DNA from: Peronospora farinosa
Lineage: Eukaryota; Oomycota; Peronosporomycetes; Peronosporales; Peronosporaceae
Direction of reading: 5' to 3'
Assembly: GCA_947646735.1 (NCBI GenBank)
Contig: CANTFK010000484.1
Location: 1 to 10,066 of the forward strand
DNA length: 10,066 nucleotides
Part shown: piece by piece, positions 1 to 7,063 of the stretch
How positions within the stretch are numbered: the stretch's first letter is position 1
How the letters are laid out: each line of letters begins with the position of its first letter
Made by a program: the position numbers and the translations under genes
The notes under the pieces: generated by a model
Database searches by the model: none
Told to the model about the DNA's origin: nothing
The model's input: only the letters and a program-made list of their open reading frames with translations

Positions 1-1
1 G

Positions 2-490
2 ACTGATATCGATGACTTGGAAGAGAGGATGCGCATAGGCGAGGGAGAGTTGTTTGAAAAGGTCATAGAGACGTTAGAAAAATTCGAAGGCGGGGCCGAA
101 ACCAATGCCGATGTTATGGCCAAGAAAATAGGCGCGTTGGAGAAGCGTACGAAATCAGCCAGATTGAAGCAAGGAGTGACAGAAGAAAACGAATTGATCG
201 GATCCTCACAACCAAAGAGAGATGCAAATGCTGCAATACATGCTAGTGAAGGAGAAATTAATGCCGTAAACTTGGCTCAAGGTGGAGCATCTGATACCAC
301 TCATTTGGGTAACGAACATGAGGATGGCGCAGGTAAAGAGATTACAGTCTTTCGTCAAAAGTCTTATAAGGAGCCACGCAAGTACGGGTTTAAATCAGCG
401 TTGAAGATGGCTGCAAAAATGCTTTACACTCGCATCCGTGACAAATTGAAGCCGAGACGCTATAAACGATGGCATAGTACTAAGTATTGA
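2..490 (+). CDS. 3' end of an unrecognised charged protein (partial)
   Basis: An open frame enters at the left edge of the window and ends at a TGA at 488-490, giving 162 residues with no stop. Its first ATG in the window is at 29, but the frame is open before it, so the true start is probably further left. The product is very hydrophilic. The first ~50 residues are rich in Glu, Lys and Leu and look helical; the middle is rich in Gly, Asn, Asp and His and probably disordered; the last ~45 residues are strongly basic, with many Lys, Arg and Tyr. No transmembrane segment or catalytic motif is visible, and a signal peptide cannot be judged because the N-terminus is missing. I do not recognise the family. 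A C-terminal region of a lineage-specific oomycete protein, including a secreted one, is possible but not shown. The length of the frame without stops is the main support for it being coding. Confidence 0.5.
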   Translation, partial: TDIDDLEERMRIGEGELFEKVIETLEKFEGGAETNADVMAKKIGALEKRTKSARLKQGVTEENELIGSSQPKRDANAAIHASEGEINAVNLAQGGASDTTHLGNEHEDGAGKEITVFRQKSYKEPRKYGFKSALKMAAKMLYTRIRDKLKPRRYKRWHSTKY

Positions 491-1191
491 AGGAAATAAT
501 GTCACCTTGATCTTGCATCCGTAGACGACTAAGGCCGACAACGTCAAATGCATGAATCATATAAGTGGCTAAAGGAAAAGAGGATTAACCACATGCTACC
601 AGAACCTCTGCCACGACTCGAATTGACAGCGCTGATGTGCTTTGGAATGCTGACAATTTTGTCAAGTAACTACACGTCAGTACACATGTTGGTATTGCTG
701 TCACATTTGAAGCGATGGGGTCGAGGCAGCTATTGAAGTTTCTTAAGTTATGTATGTGTGTAAGTTTGTATAAATCTTGTCTTGATAAGAAAAAACTCGT
801 GATCATGCGTTCTTAGTGTTTCTATATGTTGTAATCAAGAACGAAAAGACTTCATAGAAACAGAGTGTAACGACATCTAGCCAAGTCTGGATAAATAAAT
901 TGAACTTTAAATGAAAAGCCCAAGCTGTGATCGATAAATGTGATGACAGGGTAGAGTGGCGATGAGGGCAATGAAGGCACGAGAATGTAGTCATCGTGGC
1001 ATTTTACAACGCTCAAAGCGGTCGCTGTAACTGCTGATACTCCAATAAGGAGGATCCGACTTTAAAACGAGCCCCTAAAGCACGTACTTGAGACTTGAAA
1101 AGGTACAAGATGCAGAACTTGTTTCTTAACTCATCCAGTTGTGCCGCGACCTTCCGATAGTGTGCTTCATGCTTTTTCGGTCTGTAAATGA
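491..1191. other. Non-coding or unassigned stretch
   Basis: No convincing gene is visible on either strand. The open frames here (548-736 plus, 585-806 minus, 803-994 minus) are short, overlap one another on opposite strands and show no family motif. No tRNA cloverleaf or long repeat was recognised by eye. The stretch presumably contains the 3' flank of the gene ending at 490. Confidence 0.5.
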
Positions 1192-1624
1192 GCTAGGCTT
1201 GACGGCTTTCAACCCGCAGCTTTTCTTCTGAGACGGATCATCGTTCAGTATAAAACTCGCCGCCGAGACGAGAAGCGTGGTACCAAGCTGCAGGCTGAGC
1301 TCGATGCTATTAACAAGCTGGACGGCATCGATTTCGTGGAGGAGGTGTCTTCAATAAACCTAGGCTTTGATCTCCATAACGCTAAAATACAAGCTAAAGC
1401 ACAAGCTTCTGGAGCAAGTGGATGGACTCGTGATCTGCGTCAAAGATGATCAAAAGGAAGGTGCGACAAGTCGTGCTGTGAACGGTGACCGCGACGCTAC
1501 TGTCGAAGCCACGAATGTTCAGGAAACAGGCCAGGAGATTATTGTGGTGAAGGTTGAAGTGCGGCACGGACCTCATGAGGTATCGGAGGGACATAGAGTG
1601 TATCCATGTTATACACTTAGGTAA
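1192..1624 (+). pseudogene. Possible gene remnant or intron-split gene fragment at the inversion breakpoint
   Basis: Two plus-strand frames overlap here. The first, 1192-1449, has no ATG near its start and encodes a basic Arg/Lys stretch followed by a Leu/Glu/Asp-rich segment that looks like coiled coil. The second is open from about 1367 to 1624 and encodes a Lys/Leu-rich helix, then an acidic, Val-rich tail. They can be joined by a putative short intron, with a GTGTCT donor after Glu-Glu near 1343 and an acceptor after ACAAG near 1392; the joined frame keeps a coiled-coil-like character. The second frame crosses into the inverted repeat at 1597 and terminates within it, so its last ~9 codons belong to the repeat and not to the original gene. 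I do not recognise the family. A gene severed by the rearrangement, an upstream exon of the former neighbour, or chance open frames are all possible. Confidence 0.3.
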
Positions 1625-1663
1625 CTGGTCTCTAGTCTTCGTGCACATGGGCACATATATATA

Positions 1664-1698
1664 TGCACATGCAAGGTGGTCTTTAGATCGCATGTGCA
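1664..1698. other. Hairpin in the HMBS 3' flank
   Basis: A perfect 9-base stem (TGCACATGC at 1664-1672 pairing with GCATGTGCA at 1690-1698) encloses a 17-base loop, starting 14 bases after the HMBS stop codon. An AT-dinucleotide run adjoins it on the distal side. The same hairpin is present at 6757-6791 in the other arm. It may affect mRNA 3' end structure or stability; no function is shown by sequence alone. Confidence 0.45.
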
Positions 1699-1711
1699 AT
1701 ACATATAGGTC

Positions 1712-3039
1712 CTATTCAGAAGTTTTGGCCTTCTTCACGATTGATTTAGCAGCAGCAGCAGCAGCATCACCAGGAGCCTCTGCATTACCATACGTTAGAG
1801 GACGTTTCTCGCGGGTCTTGCCTAGCACCTTTCGCGCCAGCTCGTTGGCCCAGAAACGTTCTGCCAGCTTCTTCCCAAGCTCTTCAGCTTCCGTACGAGG
1901 TCCGGAGATACTTTCTGCAAATAGTATGCAAAAAATAAATGCAATTGAGTACTAAAGGACGAGATCTCTGCATTGAAATGCTTAAATCATCATTGAACAT
2001 ACCGTGGACGCTCTCCTTGCCGTCACGAGACAGAACCGTCGAGTTTAACGTCAGTATGTCATCATCAAGCGTTGCACTCACTCCCATTGCAATCTACAAC
2101 ATTCGTAACGTCAAAAGTCACTGCAAATACTTCTTTTATACAAAGCCCATATACCTGACATCCACCTTCAAGGTGATAAAGCAGACTACGCTCAGCCATA
2201 CACAGCTGTGCCGATGTTTCATCCGTAATAGTCTTGAGCATCTTGATCGTCTACAACCAGAGAGCAAAAGTAACCATCAGAAGGAAGACACTCACACACC
2301 ATCACACAAGACGCGGTTTTCTCCACTTTGTCCATTCATTTCTCACCTCTTCATCGTCTGCGCGACATTCAACACCAATACTTCCTTGTCCAACACCGTA
2401 TCCAAACGTGTCCATTGGAAGAATCTCATCAATCCGTTCACCTAAATCTCCACGTCGGAAACCACAAGCCGCAACAATGATTGCGTCATAGTCATCGGCC
2501 TTGTCCAATTTCGCTAGTCTCGTCTGGATATTCCCTCTCAGTGTCTTGATCTTGAAGCTTGGAAATTGGCTCCTCACCAGAGCTTCACGTCTCAATGAAC
2601 TCGTGCCAATGACGCTTCCTTTGGGCAGCTCTTTAAGTGTCTTGAGACCCTTGGCTTTGTGCTTGGGATGGATGATTGCTGCGTCCTCTGGACTCTCTCG
2701 CTTTGTAATGGCAGCCAATACAAGACCGTCCGGTAGCGTCGTAGGCATGTCCTTGAGTGAATGTACAGCAAAGCTGGCAGTTTTGGCCAGCAATGCTTCT
2801 TCCAGGCTCTTGGTAAAGAGACCAGAGGTAGTGGACGTGCCCAAGTCACTTAAATGACGATCCAGTACCTGGTCCCCCACTGTGTCCTCCTGTCCTACAA
2901 CAAAATTAATATCCGAGAAGCGAGATTCAAGCATACAAATGACAGTCGTGGTCTGTGCCATGGCCAATTGGCTCTTCCGGGACGAGACGAAGATCGTACG
3001 CTTACGAGTGGACGACATGTGGACGTAGTGGACGTTCAC
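1712..3039 (-). CDS. HMBS: Hydroxymethylbilane synthase (porphobilinogen deaminase), four exons
   Basis: The enzyme joins four porphobilinogen molecules head to tail into hydroxymethylbilane, the tetrapyrrole-forming step of heme synthesis (EC 2.5.1.61). Exons on the minus strand: 3039-2347, 2250-2155, 2093-2003 and 1914-1712. The introns (2251-2346, 2094-2154, 1915-2002) are all GT-AG, and the joined frame is 360 residues, near the human length. Visible motifs: SSRKSQLA (19-26), HSLKDMPT (93-100) with the catalytic Asp97, GTSSLRR (145-151), RGNIQTRL (168-175) and VGQGSIGVECR (216-226). LEGGCQ follows at 258-263, where Cys262 should carry the dipyrromethane cofactor. A domain III segment in exon 3 and a short Ala/Lys tail complete the protein. 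A second in-frame ATG lies 7 codons downstream (residue 8) and gives 353 residues. The short N-terminus leaves little room for a targeting presequence, suggesting a cytosolic enzyme (inference). The gene lies 85 bases downstream of MutS on the same strand. Confidence 0.95.
1748..1766. repeat. In-frame trinucleotide (AGC/GCT) microsatellite
   Basis: Six AGC units on the plus strand encode the poly-Ala part of the HMBS C-terminal tail on the minus strand. The inverted copy has five units (6693-6707), a one-codon difference typical of replication slippage. Confidence 0.8.
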
Positions 3040-3124
3040 AAAGAGTGACTTGGAAGATTATGAAGATCATGTGGGACACAAGAACCTACGAATAAAGTAC
3101 CGGTACAGCACGATTTATCTCGGT
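3040..3124 (-). promoter_or_regulatory. Compact intergenic spacer: MutS 3' end and HMBS promoter
   Basis: Only 85 bases separate the MutS stop codon from the HMBS start. This spacer must hold the end of the MutS transcript and probably the HMBS core promoter and 5' leader, unless these overlap the MutS coding region. I see no clear TATA box, and no good match to the oomycete initiator consensus. Confidence 0.5.
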
Positions 3125-6100
3125 TTATCCGCTAGAAGCTGTCAGTTTATCCAATAGTTCCGTCGCACGCGAAATCACTGAAGGTGGGCAGCCAGCGAGA
3201 GCTGCAGTATTGATACCATACGATTGGAAAGCAAGGCCTTTGACCACACGGTGTGAAAACACGAGATGTATGGCTTGCCCTTCCATTTGATGCTCAAGAA
3301 CCTCCATTCGATAGGGTCGAAGCTCATTCTTACACGTCTCTCCGACCAAGTCAATCAATGCAGTAAAATGTGTGGCAAACAGGGTACGGGTCTGTCTTGC
3401 ACATAATGCTTCAAGAACAGCACCAGCAATTGCAATGCCATCGTTCACAGCAGTTCCACGACCCACTTCATCCATTAAAACCAACGACCGACTCGTTGCT
3501 TGCGTCAAAATTGTCGACGTCTCTTGCATTTCTACCATAAAAGTACTTTTGTCAGCCGCTACATCATCGGCTGATCCAACTCGACAAAAAAGCTTGTCCA
3601 CAAGTCCGACACGAGCAAATTTTGCCGGGACAAAGCTCCCTATTTGCGCCAGGATCACAAGATGCGCATTTTGCCGTAGAAAGGTGCTCTTTCCACCCAT
3701 ATTAGGGCCTGTAAGCAACCAGCACGATCCGACTGGGGCTTCTGCTAGATGCAGACTATTGGGCACGAAAGCCCGCATACCACGAGAGTTGGAACCTCGA
3801 AGGTGCGCAGCTTCGACCACAGCGTGTCGACCATCTTTAACATGCAATTCGCAACTACCATCCAGTAGTGGTCGGGTAAAGTTGCGGTCGAGAGCCACTT
3901 GAGCATGAGAACAGACAACATCTATTTGGGAAATGGCATGAGCCATGGATTGCAATTCATTTCGCACGATCAAAACTTGGTCACGCAATGATGCAAAGAT
4001 GTTGTTCTCCACGCGCTCTACCTCCACTGCGGCTTCTGCAAGTTCGTGATTTAGCTGTTGCAACTCTTCACTGCGATACCGCACTGAGTTTTTCAAAGAT
4101 TGAAATAACGTTAGCTTCTCTAGCTCTCGTCGTCCACGATCCGTTTTCAGCAGTTTGGCATTTTCATCATGCGGTATATCGAGAAAATAACCTTTTTCTG
4201 TCTGGAAAGCAACACGAAGCCGCGTGGATCCTACTAATTCGCGGTATTTGGCCTGTAGCCCCTGCTTTTCAGAGGCTCTAGGATCATGCTGCAGAATAGC
4301 TTGCCACTTGTCGAGCTTTGGGGAGTATCCAACGCGAACAAATCCAGTTTTGGAGTTGAGTGATGCGTAGTCGTCTTTAAGTGCTCTATGAATTTCTTCT
4401 GATGCCCTTTTAATGTTCTCGCCCTGCTGTTCATTTGCAGTAAGGTCATTGCAACATTCTTCCAGTAATTTTGGTAAGCCCAAGAGCTCTTTTCCAGGCA
4501 GATCTGGAAGACGGCTATGCCTAAGGCGCTCGTTAGCCTTTACAAGATCAATCAACTTTATGGCTTCATCGATGGTAGACGCCACATTCTTCAGATCTTT
4601 TGGGGTGCCGACACCAATTGATAGTCGCTGAATGTTTCGTTCCATGTCAAAGACTTCTGCTAGTTGTTTTCGCATGCGTTGAAGTAAACGTTCCTGTTCA
4701 TAGAAATAAGAAACCGCATTCAATCGACGCTCGAGAATCTCAAGGTTCATTAGCGGTGATGCTAAATGAGCCTACAATACGTTGACAAGTCGTCAGTGTC
4801 GGTGCGGTTATATAACAGTAAGTGAGCAGCATTGATACCTACCGCAAGAAGCCGTGATCCACCAGGCGTTATAGTAGAGTCAATAGCCTGAAGTAAACTC
4901 GATGCTTTTGAACCACTAAGCGACTTTGCAAGCTCAAGTCCTCTCCAGGCGCTCATGTCGATAATCATGTGGTCAGAAGATTCAACATGAAGAGGTAACC
5001 GGATCAATGCACGTGATCCACGGTGGGTAAAGTCCACGTAATCCAATATTGCTGAGATCGCTGCCTGTTCAGATAAAGCAAGTGTCTTGATGGCAACGCT
5101 ACAGGTTTGACACCCGCTACTCACTTTTTGCGGGATAAAACTTGCAGCAGGCCGAAATGTTTTCATGCAAGTGTCAGGAAGCACTGTCTCCAGTATGGTA
5201 ACGGCCTCCTGAGGCATATTTACCTGCAGCGACTTAGTCTCCTCGCATCCATTTTCAATCAATGAACTTGGCAGCAAAACTTCTTTTGGTGAGCACCGCA
5301 AAATTGCGCTGGAAAGCTTGTCGCTCGTAGACGTGGTTGACACGAACTCACCCGTAGATAGGTCAGCCCAAGCAAGGCCCCACGTGCCTCTATCAAAAAA
5401 GAGAGAGGCGAGATAGTTGTTCTCCTTTGGTGTGAGCATCGTATCCTCCACCAGTGACCCAGGCGTGACAATCCGTACAACTTGACGGTCTACAAGAGAG
5501 TTGTACCCTTTCTTTCTCGCACTTGATGCACTCTGGACTTCCACACAAGCACGCCGTACAGACACTCACTAACTAGAATCAAGACACTCGCAGACAATCA
5601 ACATATACCAACCAACTCACCTCGACTTGATTGCAAATGGCTACTTTCACGCCATGATGCATGACCTACTCGCATCAGCGACAACAAACTCTCAATACAA
5701 GCCTTTTATTCACACTAAACCTATAACAATTTACCAGCTTTTCCACGAACGTATCCACGGATCCAATCGGAAATCCGCACATTTCACTCAGCACGTGTTG
5801 CGTCTTCTTGGTCTTTCTCGTTAGTGCCAAGTTCAGCAGCTACTCACAGTACAGAAATATGATCAATCATAACTCCTTTATTTCCTCCCCATTTTTCTCG
5901 TCATTATTCATTACATGAGCTGCTTGTCTTGCATCATCCCCGAAAAACTCGTAAAAGTCTCCTACTTGGAACAGAAGCATGCAGTCTGCAACGCACATAC
6001 ACATCACAAGTATATAGAACATTACTCTTACTACAAAGATGTATATTAGAGGTCTACATTGTTATTGTTTTCACCTGGATACTCTTTCTTACGAGCCAAA

Positions 6101-6234
6101 TACTGCGCCACCATTGGTGTCACTTTAATCGACTCGTTCTCGGCAGATACAGCACCGTCAGACGTCAAACCTGCAACGAGATGGTAGCCAAGACGTACAG
6201 CTAATATACCGGCTACAAAGTAAGGAGAACCCAT
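3125..6234 (-). CDS. MutS-family DNA mismatch repair protein (MutS1 / MSH1-like), six exons
   Basis: An ATPase that recognises mismatches and small loops in DNA and starts repair. Exons on the minus strand: 6234 (start uncertain)-6075, 5985-5915, 5839-5735, 5665-5621, 5532-4843 and 4771-3125. All five introns are GT-AG (69-89 bases), and the joined frame is 905 residues if Met at 6234 is the start. Domain I begins with TPMVAQYL (39-46), followed by GDFYEFFG (62-69), holding the Phe-X-Glu mismatch-wedge motif (FYE, 64-66), and VAICNQVE (120-127). The connector starts at VVRIVTPG, in exon 5. The ATPase domain has Walker A GPNMGGKST (712-720), signature STFMVEMQET and Walker B LVLMDEVGRGT (787-797), then FATHF and a helix-turn-helix dimer segment (about 874-893). 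It resembles bacterial MutS1 more than nuclear MSH2-MSH6, so an organellar role is possible. Coding-like sequence continues upstream of Met6234 to the repeat edge at 6284, so the 5' end may be truncated. Confidence 0.93.
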
Positions 6235-6283
6235 TTGCTGAAGTGGAGATATGAGTTCGCGAAGCGACTCCACGTCCACGCGG

Positions 6284-6743
6284 ACCTTAAAGGTGAATGT
6301 CAGGTATGTGGGCTTTGCATATGAAATGTATTTGCAGTGACTTTTGACGTTACGAATGTTGTAGATTGCAATGGGAGTGAGTGCAACGCTTGATGAAGAC
6401 ATACTGACGTTAAACTCGACGGTTCTGTCTCGTGACGGCAAGGAGAGCGTCCACGGTATGTTCAATGATGATTTAAGCATTTCAATGCAGAGATCTCGTC
6501 CTTTAGTACTCAATTGCATTTATTTTTTGCATACTATTTGCAGAAAGTATCTCCGGACCTCGTACGGAAGCTGAAGAGCTTGGGAAGAAGCTGGCAGAAC
6601 GTTTCTGGGCCAACGAGCTGGCGCGAAAGGTGCTAGGCAAGACCCGCGAGAAACGTGCTCTAACGTATGGTAATGCAGAGGCTCCTGATGATGCTGCTGC
6701 TGCTGCTAAATCAATCGTGAAGAAGGCCAAAACTTCTGAATAG
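6284..6743 (+). pseudogene. Truncated duplicate of the HMBS 3' end
   Basis: This copy carries the last ~20 bases of HMBS exon 2, intron 2 (6304-6364), exon 3 (6365-6455), intron 3 (6456-6543) and exon 4 (6544-6743, ending in TAG). It lacks the catalytic domains encoded by exon 1 and most of exon 2, so it cannot make an active enzyme. Reading frames and splice sites are intact. All five coding substitutions relative to the functional copy change an amino acid: Glu to Lys and Gly to Glu beside the cofactor Cys, Asp to Glu in exon 3, and Pro to Ala and Gly to Asp in exon 4. One Ala codon is also missing. The conserved family form is in the other copy, so this one appears to be drifting. Whether it is transcribed, for example as part of the UTP21 upstream region, cannot be seen. 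Confidence 0.88.
6693..6707. repeat. Trinucleotide (GCT) run in the duplicate copy
   Basis: Five GCT units encode alanines in the duplicated exon 4, one unit fewer than in the functional copy. Confidence 0.75.
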
Positions 6744-6756
6744 GACCTATATGTAT

Positions 6757-6791
6757 TGCACATGCGATCTAAAGACCACCTTGCATGTGCA
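6757..6791. other. Hairpin, second copy
   Basis: Same 9-base stem and 17-base loop as in the HMBS 3' flank, conserved in the inverted copy (TGCACATGC at 6757-6765 with GCATGTGCA at 6783-6791). Confidence 0.45.
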
Positions 6792-6860
6792 TATATATAT
6801 GTACCCATGTGTACGAAGACTAGAGACCAGTTACCTAAATGGATAACATATGGATACACT

Positions 6861-7063
6861 TTTTTGCTGCCTATTTGGTATACATCCATTTAAGTACGAA
6901 ATGTCTCGGTTCCAGTCAATTCGCAAAGCTTCCAAGACCACCAACACAAGTGACTCTGATCTCTTCATTCAACTGCACGTTACGCTGTTAATCGGCTTAG
7001 TTTTGGAGCACCCATTACATCGTAAAAAGGTGAAACTTATCTCTATCTAAGTCTGTGCGTTGC
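6861..7063 (+). promoter_or_regulatory. UTP21 upstream region with a weak initiator-like site
   Basis: These 203 bases separate the duplicated HMBS end from the UTP21 start and probably hold the UTP21 promoter and leader. The stretch at 6961-6977, centred on TTCATTC, partly matches the oomycete initiator consensus GCTCATTYYNCAWTTT and lies about 90 bases before the ATG, a plausible distance. The match is imperfect and could be chance. A short open frame from ATG 6901 to 7050 (49 residues, no recognised motif) would be an upstream ORF if transcription starts before it; I do not call it a gene. Confidence 0.3.

Larger units (their letters stand above)
1597..2174 (-). repeat. Left arm of a ~0.58 kb inverted repeat (3' third of HMBS)
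   Basis: This arm matches 6284-6860 in opposite orientation. By hand alignment I count about 15 substitutions and two small indels (3 bases and 2 bases), roughly 97% identity. It contains the end of HMBS exon 2, intron 2, exon 3, intron 3, exon 4 and about 115 bases of 3' flank. Similarity ends abruptly at both edges: beyond 2174 this arm continues with normal HMBS exon 2, whereas the other arm switches to MutS; before 1597 it joins unrelated sequence. Continuity with an intact HMBS gene marks this as the functional copy. Confidence 0.93.
6284..6860 (+). repeat. Right arm of the ~0.58 kb inverted repeat
   Basis: Inverted copy of 1597-2174. Its inner edge lies directly against the 5' exon of MutS, and its outer edge against the upstream region of UTP21. 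Intron 3 (88 bases) is identical in the two arms, while intron 2 (61 bases) has about six differences. No target-site duplication is visible at the outer edges and no terminal motif of a DNA transposon is present, so this is a duplication, not transposon ends. Confidence 0.93.

Noticed and set aside
548..736. Short frame with a Pro-Arg-Leu-Glu-Leu stretch, suggestive of a BEL/Pao retrotransposon
   Set aside because: The match is only a few residues, no neighbouring retrotransposon domain is visible, and the frame is short with an opposing frame on the other strand.
1939..2445. 168-residue plus-strand open frame
   Set aside because: It is antisense to HMBS exons and introns; the minus strand carries the conserved motifs and valid splice sites.
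4762..5565. Met at 5565 as the MutS start, with two separate MutS genes
   Set aside because: The residues before 5532 are intron. Upstream exons (5621-5665, 5735-5839, 5915-5985 and 6075 onward) supply the missing mismatch-recognition domain, and a 71-base GT-AG intron (4772-4842) joins the two large frames.
1597..6860. Inverted arms read as terminal inverted repeats of a ~5.3 kb transposon carrying genes
   Set aside because: The arms consist of HMBS exons, introns and 3' flank, there is no target-site duplication at the outer edges, no transposase lies inside, and the interior genes are housekeeping genes.
6503..6889. 128-residue minus-strand open frame, similar to one at 1554-1955
   Set aside because: Both are antisense shadows of HMBS exon 4 in the two arms, so their similarity reflects the duplication and not a protein family.
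6850..7050. 66-residue plus-strand frame before UTP21
   Set aside because: It straddles the repeat edge, has no recognised motif and probably lies in the UTP21 promoter or leader.
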